A DNA stretch of 64,000 nucleotides from Odontesthes bonariensis (Eukaryota; Chordata; Actinopteri; Atheriniformes; Atherinopsidae): NCBI RefSeq assembly GCF_027942865.1, contig NC_134508.1:31679466-31743465 (forward strand). The letters are read 5' to 3'. The position numbers and the translations under genes were made by a program. Below, in pieces: positions 1 through 11,500 of this stretch. The notes beneath the pieces are model-generated. The model saw only the letters and a program-made list of their open reading frames with translations. It searched no databases and was not told where the DNA came from. Each line of letters opens with the position of its first letter. The first letter of the stretch is position 1.

Positions 1-2501
1 TCATAGAAGGAGAACGCAGGAAGAGAGTGTTTGAGAGAGAGTTGGATAAACGGTCAGGACAGAGCAAGAGAAAATGTGAGAGGCAGGAGAGAGCAGATCC
101 CAGAGGTGAAACAGAGGTTTTCACAGTAATACAGACCGTCTTAGTGATACTCTCTGCATGTGGGGAGTAATACTTTTATGTCTAAAATGTGTAGCAGTGT
201 TCAGAATGTATTTGCTTTTTTTTTTATTAATGAAAACTAATATCTAGCCTACATTTTTACCTTTACCAGTTTCAGCAGCAGTTGTCTGGCAGTAGCAGGA
301 TTAGTGGGCCTAGTCACCAGCCTTGTGTAATACACATTTAACACGGGTAGCAGGCCAGGCCTGTACACTAAGAAATGGAGATCTTTTGTCCAAGTCGAGC
401 TACATGTGTATGTAAACCATAATGTTAATGGTAAAGTATTCATCAAAACATGCTGCTTATTTATCTATCCACACATCATGTTTTCCCCCTGTAATGTTAC
501 ATACGTTCACACTTTTTAAGCATATTGATTTTAACAGTGTTAGTCCTACAGAGGCTCATATAAAGTTATCTCAGAAAGGAAGAGAATAAAGTTTTTTAGT
601 GAAATAATAAGTAACTAAAGCAGTTGATTTACTCATAAATATAGGCTGCACCATGACGGAGCCCAACTCCCGAAAGGTTACCCGACTTCCTTCCTCGTCT
701 GCTTCACTCAATGACTCATTGCTTCATTTTTCATGCTTCTCTTGTGGTGTGTTTTCTATACTCTTCCTTCCTTCTTGCTTTTTTCTTTTCGCGGTCTCTT
801 GTTTCCGCTTTGTCTTTTTGCTGACGCAGCTTTATTTTTTGTTCTGCGTTATTTTGTCTGCCATACAAATAAGTCCCAGTAAGTTTTTTTCCCTCCATCC
901 TAAAACTTGTTATTATCTTGTTTAAAAGAAATACTCTGCCGGCAGAACCCAACTTTATCACAGCATTCTGTGACATGATCACCAGTTGTCAGAAGCTTAT
1001 GATGTTTTCCTTCATTAATATCTAACAGCATAAAGCCAGATGTACTTTTTGTAGGATGCAACTTTACAATAAAGATGTATCAGATATTTGAAGTTGGGCT
1101 GTTAGGCCAACCACTTGGTTGCATTGACTTTCTTGGTTGTTTCTTGATTACAAAGCCCAGTCAGAGGAGCCCTGGTTATGATACATAACACTCAAGTATA
1201 TGACTTTGACATATTGTATAATGGCTTTGTGTTAATGGGTATATGAAATCATAACAGTTAGCTATGAACTGTGCCACTCCCACAACAGGAGTGTCAATCT
1301 TTTCTAAGTGAAATGATCATATGTGAGTGGAAACTTTGGGCCTGAATTGGATGCATATTTGAAACCTGCAGCGAGGAAAAGAAAGTATGAGAGAGCGGCG
1401 GAAAGAGCTGTGGGAAGGCAGATTGCTGGTGCAACTGATATGTGTTGCAAAAAGGGAACTGAGACTTGTCTAATTAGCTGCATCTTAACTAACAGCACTC
1501 AGATCTTAGTGATTATTTCAGCCCTGGGTCGGTTGCATTCCTCACCAATGTCAGGTTCAGGGTCAGGGTCACTGCCACACGGAGTTTGCTTCGGCTGTAC
1601 TAAAACAAAATCCGTCCATGATATACTTTTCTCTGGGGGATTGTGTGTTATTAGTTGTGTTTTAGAGGATAACACTCAAAAGTACTATCTCCCTCCCAGG
1701 GCCCATTTTAGGGCTGAAATTTCTCCCCATAAACCCTCTTCTGCTGCGATGAACTGGCGACCTGTCCGGTGTCGAATAGACGGGGATAGAGGAACGGACC
1801 AACTAAAAGATCCTGTTTCTGGATTTCCATCAGTGGATTTCTTTCACTTTTCTAAACTATTGGCTGTTGATGAGAATTTGCTGTAAATGGTGAAACAAAT
1901 AGCAAGTGTTAAAGAGTGTGAAGTTTCTAATTCTGGGACACATCGAATGCAGCGTGAGTTGAACTTGAAGTTGGGAGGAGATAAGATAAGAGGGCTGGAC
2001 AACAATACGCTGAGCTGGGATGGCTGATAGGAACTTCAGACACCCAAATATATGCTCTCAAGTTCAGCAAAGTAGTTTTTTTTTCATGTTTCTTTTAAGA
2101 CAATGTTATGTCTGGGTTATTATGACCTGGAGGTCATGTTTTTTCAGCATGCTGTGTTGAAAACATGTGATTGCGTGTCGTTTACTGGGAATACTAAGTA
2201 AAAGCATTATTTTGTTGAATGTCAGAAACAGATTTTATTTATATAAGATGTTCTAAGTATAAACAGAAGTGACAGCCCCCTTTCCCTTAAAAAGAGGTGC
2301 GTTCCCTTTGCCTAGTTTGTTATTCTTATGATAACTCTGCTTACTTCTGCTCTGTGCTGTGAATAAACCTGCATGGAGTGAAAAATGTGCCCCTGTTTCT
2401 ATGTGCACCCTCTCTGAGATACGGTGGCATCTCGCATCAGGCACGATCAGAAGTGTTTTAAAGTGTGCAATGAACAGCCTGATCACGTCTATCTCTCACA
2501 G
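1..2501. other. Left flank and intron or 5' region of mov10, no assured exon
   Basis: No exon could be identified with confidence. Positions 2-105 are open in one frame, rich in Arg, Lys and Glu, and end at a GT that fits a donor (AGAG/GTGAAA). In that frame a direct join to the exon at 2,502 would hit a stop, so it is not simply the preceding mov10 exon. A short ATG frame at 653 has a good start context but no family match. About 1,735-1,790 resembles the tail of a fish interspersed repeat. The first about 150 residues of MOV10 must lie either in unrecognised exons here or upstream of the window. Confidence 0.5.
1735..1795 (+). repeat. Fragment of a common fish interspersed repeat tail
   Basis: The string GAACTGGCGACCTGTCCGG closely resembles the 'GGACTGGCGACCTGTCCAGG' block found in many teleost interspersed repeats. 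The rest of the element is too diverged to delimit. It lies inside a 187-codon open frame (1,323-1,886), which argues that this frame is not a gene. Confidence 0.4.
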
Positions 2502-5500
2502 GAAAGAGATGACGGCTGATAAGCAGGGCATTGAAATCGCTTCAGAACCTGCGGCGAGCGGTGGAAAGGTTCAGTTCACCGTGTCTCAAAGGGAGCCGTT
2601 CGTTGTCACTTTCCACATTGTAAACAAAGGCCCAAACAACATCAACTTCATCTACTACACTGCCCTCAGCAGGGTTCTCTGTTTCACCCTGGTGGATGAA
2701 AGGAGAGTGTCTAAAGCCTGTCCGCTGTTCCTCTGTCCAGGTGAGACACACAAACACCCACCATTTGTCGTTTTTAGTGATGAAAAATACACAGAGTTGA
2801 TGGCAAATAATTGTGGATCCCTGCTTTCTTCTTTTATTCCACAGGAGAGAGCTATGACATCATGGTTCGGTTTACACTTAAGCACTCAGGATACTTCCCC
2901 GTCTTGATGTACTTTGAGTTCATAGCTGATCTGCCAACGCCGGTGCGTTTTGCGATTGTCAAAGAGATCGAAGGTGCAGTGCAGACCCCTCTGGCTGTGG
3001 AGCTGAGGCCTGTGGCTCCATATCAACCTTTCAAAGTGGCTCCATCCAAACCCGATGTTAAAGTGGTGGTGGAGGGAGAACCACCTGAGGGGTAAGCTGT
3101 TAAAAGATGTTAATATATCTAATTGGATGTTGCTAAATATGATGCTGAGCTAAAAAAAAAAAAAAAAGTGACCCGGAACATAACATAGACTTTGTGTTTT
3201 ATCAACACTTATTACAGTCATATGGTGTGTCGTGTTCTCCTTAGTTCTACTGTCCAGAATGCGACAACGGCTGTGAAATTAGGAGAATACAAGTGCCCCA
3301 AGTATCTGAAGGAACTTGCCAAACACGGGTTGGAGTACTATGAGCACCTCTCTTTAACCGCCAGAAAGAAGTTTACAGAAGTGAAGTGAGAGATCAGCCT
3401 AACTTATTGCAATGAACTGTTCCTGCTGTCAGTCAAGCATTTAATAGAGTTAAGCTCTTTGTATCTGCGCTGTATGTCTAGAAGTGTCCTCAACTCGTCC
3501 TTAAGCATGAAGAACTACTCCCGTCGGTTCCACCTCCTGCTCTACTTGGAAGAGATACAGATGGAAGTGGACATCAGAAAGTATGACCTCTGCAATCAAA
3601 TCATGACTCAAGACCAAGGCAACAGAAAACTGCTCATACTCAAAGTAAAGAGTCCTCATGTCTTGTTTGATGAAAATGATGATTTTTGTGACTAAAAGGG
3701 AGAGTCAATTGCACACTGAAATTGGGTGTATTGGTATTTAAAAGGACTGTTGAAAGAGAAGTTTTAATCAACTAAAATTTAGCCAAAAGAATGTGAATAA
3801 CCTGCAGAGATGTATACTTGTAAGACATGAAAACGATCTGCTGTAGAATGGAATAGTAAGTTCTATTAATGTACAGGTCCCTGGTGTTGCTGAAAATCGT
3901 CCATCTGTACTACGAGGAGATTGTCTGTGGGCGACCAAATCTGCGGAGAAAAGTTCACCGATCACAGTGTACACCGGATATGTACACAAAGTAGAGCTGG
4001 ATAGAGTCAAGCTGGGCTTCTCTAACAAGTAAGAGCTGGAACACTGATATGTGACCTCAGGCAAGTTGGAGTACCTCAGAACCTAACTGACATGTTACCC
4101 ACTGTTGACTGATTTGAGGTTGTTGGAGACTTTTATCAGCAATATGAAGTTCGACGTGGAGTTCACAATCAACAGGCTGACTTTGAAGCTGCAGCAGCGT
4201 GCTGTGGATTTGGCAGTGCAGCATCGGCTTGAGGAGGTGCTGTTCCCGTCGGGTGCAGCCGTGGCTAATGTTCCCTTGCCTGAACTCAGGTCTGTATCAG
4301 GAACAAACACAGAGATGTAACCACCTCAGAGGACCACGTTTCATGTGTTCCGGGTGTTTTATAGAGAAGTTTGAACAGTCTGCTGCTATTAAAGGGACAT
4401 TTTTTTTTTTTGGGGGGGTGGGGGGGTGGGGGGGGGGGTTGGTAATCAGTCAAGCTACGGTTCGAGTTTAATGCCAGAGAGTGGTAGATCGGTGCATCGG
4501 TGTGTGTTTACACGCATCAAGCTGGCATCGTGGGATCAGCTGAGTGAGAGGTGGCATGCTCAGCTACGCTGGCTTGCCTTTGCACACATAAACTATTTTG
4601 CCTCTCTTACAACCTGCCCTGCTGGGAGGTTCAGCAGCAAATCAACTTCACTCTCCCTCTGCTGCCTCTTTTCTTTCACGCATGACACCGATGCGCAGCA
4701 GGTGCATCGGTCCCAGCTTGAAAGGCCTGTTATCCTGATGCGCTGATTTTCTGTCACAATCTCTCTCACTCATTAAGCCGTCTGATGGGAAAAAAACAGG
4801 ATGTAGGTAGGAGCAGCTTTGTTGGAAATTCGGCTGCCTCCTTTAGCCTATACATGCTGGAGTGATTTAATCTCAAACCGCATTATCGAGGTGTGTTCAT
4901 CCAACTTTTAGATACTCGATTTCTCTCTGACTTATATGTAAACATACTTACTGACTATTCATAAGCCCTACACACAACCCTACTAAGAGAATAGATACAT
5001 GAATATCCCTTTAATAACCAACGTTCGTAGGCATTTTTCTGCCTTATTGTCCAAACAGGACGAAATACTTTAGTTTGGTTTATTTTCCTGAACATGTTTC
5101 AAATAGAATATTTTGAAATATGCTTTTATTTTGGTCACGAGAATCAGTTTAGGTTTTTGCTTCATTAAACCCTGTTCATGGCATCTGTCCCACATGTGTT
5201 TCATCTAAGTGCAAAGTGCTAAAGACCATTCCTGCTTCACTCTCTAGTATGTTCAACCGTGAGCTGGAAGACAACCCAGAGCAACGGGATGCTGTCCGGC
5301 GCATTGCAGCCGGCTCATCAAAGCCCGCTCCCTATATTGTGTTTGGGCCTCCTGGAACGGGAAAGACAATCACTCTGGTTGAAGCTATTAAACAGGTATT
5401 AAGCTTCCAAGACCGTTAATATTAAATCTCTGTTGACTTTTATAATTATCTTTCCTCTATATGAAATGGAGATGCACTCCATATGAACCAGACAAATGGA

Positions 5501-8500
5501 TCTCGCATGATGGATTTCTGTGTTTTTCTTGTCTGTGAAGAACAAAGATGGTGATGCTGTGTATTTCCGCCTGTCTGTGAGATTTTATTCAGTCTGCTCA
5601 CGGTTGTTTGCTTGTTTGCTTTGGTTGCCACAGTAACAACTGCGCCAACGTATCATCTCGATACGGCTAAAACCCAGAGTTTTATCATTAAAGTCTTACT
5701 AATGTATAACCAAAACATTGTAGAAAACATACAGAAGATGTATATGTGTCCTATTTGTCACTCCAATCTTTTGCGTTGATTGAGGTTTGTGTCACCGGAA
5801 GTTGTTCGTCAGTAAAAGGGTAGAAAGTCACAAAAAGAATACTTCATTTTCTGTTAACCTTAGACTTTGATGTTGTAAGATTGATGAAAATGGGGAAATG
5901 CTTTTTTAAGTTGACCATCCTGGGCTTCTAAAATTCTTTGTGTTTGTGTGCTGCTTCTGCTTGCTGCGAAGCTGGGGACGCACAACGACACCGGACTAAC
6001 AGGACCGATTGAGAATGCAATTGTCTAATTAAACACGACAAAGTTTCCAGTTTTGTTGGAAAATGTTTATGACAATGAATGTGGCGTGTTTTCCATGTCA
6101 GGTTATGTATTTTTCTTGTTTTGCCCATTTGCCTCGTATCCTCGCATCAAGCAGGCTGTCGCGGCCTTCTAAGTTTTCAAACTATATTTTCCGTGGCCGT
6201 GGGTGGCAACAGGTGGTTTGACTCTTGCACGCACTTCAGACTTGATTGTTTAAAAAATATATGTAGTTTATTTCCAACAAAAAATATGAACAAAACGATG
6301 ACTAAAAATCTCTTACAACTTAGATGAAAAACGAAAGTCAACTTAATCTGATTTTACAAGCTCAAAAAGTGGTCAAAAAATCATTTTACCAAAACCTCCC
6401 GTCTTCACACTGGACATTTGACATACAAAAAGCCCTTCCAACAGGCCCCTGGTGTGTTTTTAATCTCTCTAATTAATAATTAGCCAAAATAATCTAAACA
6501 ATTTCAAATATAAAAATCCAAACTAACTAAAGTATATTCTAACTGCCCAAAGAAAACTAAATTGATAGAACTTATGATTTACAAAAATAAATGGCCACAA
6601 CACAGACTATCACAATAAGCGTCATAACATTTCAGTGGAAATATGTGTGCGTTTAGTGGTAGCACCGTTAGCAAGGGACCAAAATGAGTTTGAAAGTTAC
6701 AGCATGTCAGATAACAGCAAAACTGCATTATTATGCATCCCTTTGTTAACATTTAAACCTATCATTCACTGCATTGATAAGTTATTACTGCATATGACAA
6801 AGTTTTTCCCTTTTAAGTAATGCGTTTTTAATTTTCTTATATTGTCAGGTCAACAGGGCAAATCCATCAGCCCACATCCTCGCCTGTGCACCCTCAAACA
6901 GTGCGTGCGACTTGCTCTGCGAGCGACTGATTGTTCACACCAATTCTTATCAGGTTTACCGCATGTACGCCTACAGCCGTGAGCCGAGCAGCATCCCCAA
7001 GAACCTGCTGGTGAGCATCCCAATTTAATGTGAACCACAAGACAACATCTCCTCTACGAATGAGAAGTCCTGTCTAGATTTTCTTACTCGTAATATATTT
7101 ACATCCCATAGTCTTTTAGTCTAAATGTGGGTGAAATCAGAGACATTTTCTTGTCTCAACAAGTCAGACAGATGGACCTGCATCTTCACCAGATTCCTCA
7201 TGGTCATAACTCCGATTGTCAGTGAGCTTGATGGTTTGATCTAAACCACTCATGGCCCTTTTTTTTTTTTATCCAAGCTTCTAGTAACCAGCTCAGAGTT
7301 TTTTCTTTGTGCACGTTCTAAAATGTTTTGCTGTGAAACCACCCTCTGTTTTCTTGAATGCACGGTTATGCTTAGGGATGGGAATCGAAAACCGGTTCTT
7401 GTTAAGAACCGGTTCCCAGTGTTTCAATTCCTTGATTCCCTTATCGATTCCAGTGGGCGCGAATGACGTCACCACGCAACGTTGCGTTGCGAGTCCAGTG
7501 CAGCTAGCAGCCAACAGTAAACATGGCGCCCAAGCGGTTCAAACGCTCGAAAGTTTGGTTACACATCCCTAAAAAAAGACGACAACAGGGCAACTTGCAA
7601 AGTGAATATTTCACCAAAGAGAGGAAATGCTACCAACATGCAATAACTATGAATGAATGTCGCGTTTTCGATCCGCTCCGGACTAACGTTGGTGAATCTG
7701 AACCCAGCAACGTTAGCATGTCCTCGGCTAACACTGCAGGTAACTAACTAACTAACAAACACTGCCTATCATGTTAGCGCCATTTGCCTCATTGTAAAAC
7801 CTGCTGTTAGTAACGGTTAAGGTTAAATGAATGCCTTCTCATGCATTACATTTAGATGAAATCATGAGAGCCAGAGGCTGGTGGTACTACCCCCAGTTCA
7901 CGTCTACCTCCAGCTTCTCCTTTCACCAGAGCAGGGAAGAGTTAAATTACCCAGGCCATGATAGACGTTTGTAAGGGTTTGTAAGGTCATGACTCGTGTT
8001 ACTTCTAAACTAAACAAAGTTGATGCTTATCGACCGGTTTGTTGTCCTTTTTCTCCAAATGAGAATCGATAAGGGAACCGATAAAGAACCGAATCGTTAA
8101 GCAGAATCGAAAATGGAATTGGAATCGTAAAAATCTTATCAATTCCCATCCCTAGTTATGCTGGCCCAAAATAAATGTCTGTAATAGAGCAAACAAGCTG
8201 TCAGAGGGCAGAAAACTTTTCACATCCTACGTGTCTTTCAGAAATACTCTAACTGGGACGACAGACAGGGTTGCTTTGTGTTTCCAGAGAAAGAAATTCT
8301 GATGAAATACACGGTTATAGTCACAACTCTGTTCACAGCTGGCAGGTGAGAGCTACGTTCTTGTACATGTAGTATCTGTTCTTCACAGAACATGAGTGAG
8401 TTCTATTTGACGTTTGGCACGTTATTCAGTGTTGTTTGCTGTGGTAAAATTGATCTGTGTGTTTCTTTTCTTTAGACTGGTGACTGGAGGTATCCCAGTC

Positions 8501-11500
8501 GACCACTTCTCGCATGTGTTTGTGGATGAAGCGGGCCAAGCTGCAGAGCCAGAGTGCGCTATTGCCTTTGCAGGTGAATTCTGAAGGTTTTAGCAACAAA
8601 ACTCTTTGGGTTTGGTGAAACCGTGAAAAAACGATCTAGAAATTTTTGCCTCCAATTTTCTTTTTGAATTAATCAAACTAGAAACGGAACTTCATAAAGA
8701 GTCGTTTTAGGTACAGTGAGTTCATTTTAGTTAAATTTTTGCATCAGAATATACAATCATGTGGAATGATGCCTTAAACTATTTTTAAGCTATTTTAAGC
8801 TAGTTAAACCGCAAAAGTTAGCATGCAGCGATTTCTCAGACTGATCATTGGTTCATGCTTTCACATTTTGATATGCAACGCACGGGGTATCAGGTTATAT
8901 GGAGTGAATTTGATGCATCCTGTTTCTGATTGGTTGGGTTGTTTCACAGGCCTGCTCAGCGCAGAGAAGGGTCAGTTGGTGCTGGCAGGAGATCCCGAGC
9001 AGCTGGGGCCAATCCTTCGATCTCCTTTTGCAATTCAGTATGGACTCGGTAAGAGGAGGGTGGGAATTATCCTTTACTTGCTTGGACATGTCGTCTCCAA
9101 TGACTTTAGCTACTGTTCTGTGTATCATTAGCAGTTTTATGGGAGAAAGTGAATGTTTGTTGTTTCCATCATGTCTCAGATTAATAACATGATCTAATAA
9201 TAATCTGTTTTTTAAACTCCCTCCAGAACTGTCTCTGTTGGAGAGGCTGATGAAACATAAATTATATCGAGACTTTGACACCCGGTTTGTCACCAAACTG
9301 CTGCGAAACTACAGGTGAGTCTCAGCTATAACCTCCATTGTCCTGGTGGAAGTTTCCTGTTTATGTTGCTCCTGTTTTGATAACTAAAAACTGTTGTCTT
9401 GTTTTCTTTCTTCTCAGGTCTCATGGTGCGATTCTGAAAATCCCCAATGAGTTGTTTTATCAGAATGAATTGCAGGTTTTCGCTGACCAGTTGGAGCGCG
9501 AGGCCTACTGCAACTGGAAGGGCCTTCCCAAAAAGGTGCAGCTGTTGGGATGTTTATTGTGGTGTGACGCTTCTTCGCATTTAGTGGTTATATAAACCAA
9601 ACAAAATTAAAAATGTGACAATTATAATGATAATAATACGGAATTCTACAGTGAATTTCTTTCAAATAAACCAAATGCAGTTTATTTCTACAGAAAATCT
9701 CGTCCTCTACTGAATTTTGTAAATTTTTAATTGTCTCAGAAGTCCCTTAACTTTATGTGTAATATCCCCTATGTATGTCTGTTTGAATTTGAATGCTCCA
9801 GCCATGCTTTCGACATAAAAATGTTATGTCGTTATGGCAACAGTGCCCACGACATCAATGAGCTCTGTTGTTTGATAAACGTTCTAAAACTCTTGTACAG
9901 CATAAAAACATAGGGGGATTGTTTCTATTAACCACCCATATTTTGATTTGCCCATCATTTTCAATCTCACACACAGCATTCAACATATTAACTGATAACT
10001 TCTTGTTCTCCACTACAACAGGGTTTCCCTGTGATCTTCCACGGAGTGATGGGGAAAGATGAGAGAGAGGCCAACAGTCCATCTTTCTTCAATGTGTCTG
10101 AGATTGAGGTCCTGGTCTCTTACCTCACCGAGCTGGTGGAGACACAAGGAAAGAAGGGTCTGCCCAAGCTCTCTCCTAAAGATATCGGCATAATCACCCC
10201 ATACAGGAAACAAGTGAGGCTATGTGATGCTCATTTGTGTTTTAAAGGCCAGGAGAACGTGGCTGTAAGAGATATTTGTACACATCAGTAGCCTCGTTGC
10301 TTTTGTTTCAGGTTGAGAAAATCCAGAAGGCCCTGAAGTCTGTCCCAGGCCTGAGTCGATGGACTGACCTCAAGGAACTGAAGGTTAGCTGGGAATACGT
10401 CCTGCTCACTCCTATTGGAAAATTTATTTGATTAATTATTGAGGATTGTGTTCGATGTGGGGTCATTTTTCATCATGAAATTAGGTGGGATCTGTGGAGG
10501 AGTTTCAGGGACAAGAGAGGAAGATCATCATGGTCTCCACTGTTCGCAGTAGCTCCAGCTACTTTAAGATGGACAAAGACTACAATATTGGATTCCTATC
10601 AAATAAAAAGGTCCCATTCTTCATTATTGGAAATTAGATTGAAACTGTATGCACCGCAGATGTGTTTATCTTTAAAGAAGTGATTCAAATCTTTATTTAT
10701 GCCTGTATGTATTTTGTAGCGGTTCAATGTGGCCCTGACAAGAGCCAAGTCCCTGCTTATTGTCGTCGGAAACCCCGTGATCCTCAAAACGGACCCAATC
10801 TGGGAGAAGTAAGTCAAAGCAGCCCGGATGTTTGGTTAAAGTTCTGAAGTAACTTCAGCCTCATGTCTGAGGGGCCTTACTTTGTTCAACTTAGTTTCGA
10901 CTCACTTTCAACATGTCACGAAACCTCCTGCTGGCACATCAACCTATGAGCACGCACACAAGTAGCTGTGGCTTTTTATTTGGTTTATGAACGACTGTTT
11001 AGAGGAGTCTCAGTGATTGTGATATCAAGGAAATCCACAAAACTTTCCATCTCGATGGTTTTCACCACCATTATTAGGCGAATGACCTAAGCATGTTCAC
11101 AGCGCCAGATCCAAATGAGGAGGGAAAAAGTGATCTGAATGTTCTCATTTTATGAGCATGCTGCAGCCTCTCTGCTCTGGCTGCCTGACACACTCGCTTG
11201 TGTTTTTTTTCCGAATATAAATTAGTGCTCTCAGTCGCCCTTTTTTGTCTGTGGGTAGATTTTATAAATACAAACATCAGTAGTCCATCTGATCATCAGA
11301 CAGTGAGTAAAGATTTCTAACTCCATCCAGCCTCTTGAATGAAGGTAAACACTTTTCAGAGCTGAAAGTAAACTGAAAATGTTATCCGACTTCATGTGTA
11401 TTCAGTTAAGTCAACAACACAAGCTTTTTCCATTTCTTTGGAAATAATAGTTTTGGACATGCAAAGTGTCTGCCAGGCAGTGACACCTTCCTACTGGGAG

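Noticed and set aside
653..676. MTEPNSRK followed by a possible donor, as first mov10 exon
   Set aside because: Its phase does not join in frame to 2,502 and the residues do not resemble a MOV10 N-terminus.
1323..1886. 187-codon open frame on +
   Set aside because: It overlaps a common fish repeat tail near 1,750, contains low-complexity GSGSGS, and shows no family similarity. Probably chance plus repeat.
8823..9131. 102-codon frame on + around a mov10 exon
   Set aside because: Only 8,950-9,048 is exon ([20 protein letters not shown]). The rest is intron read-through.
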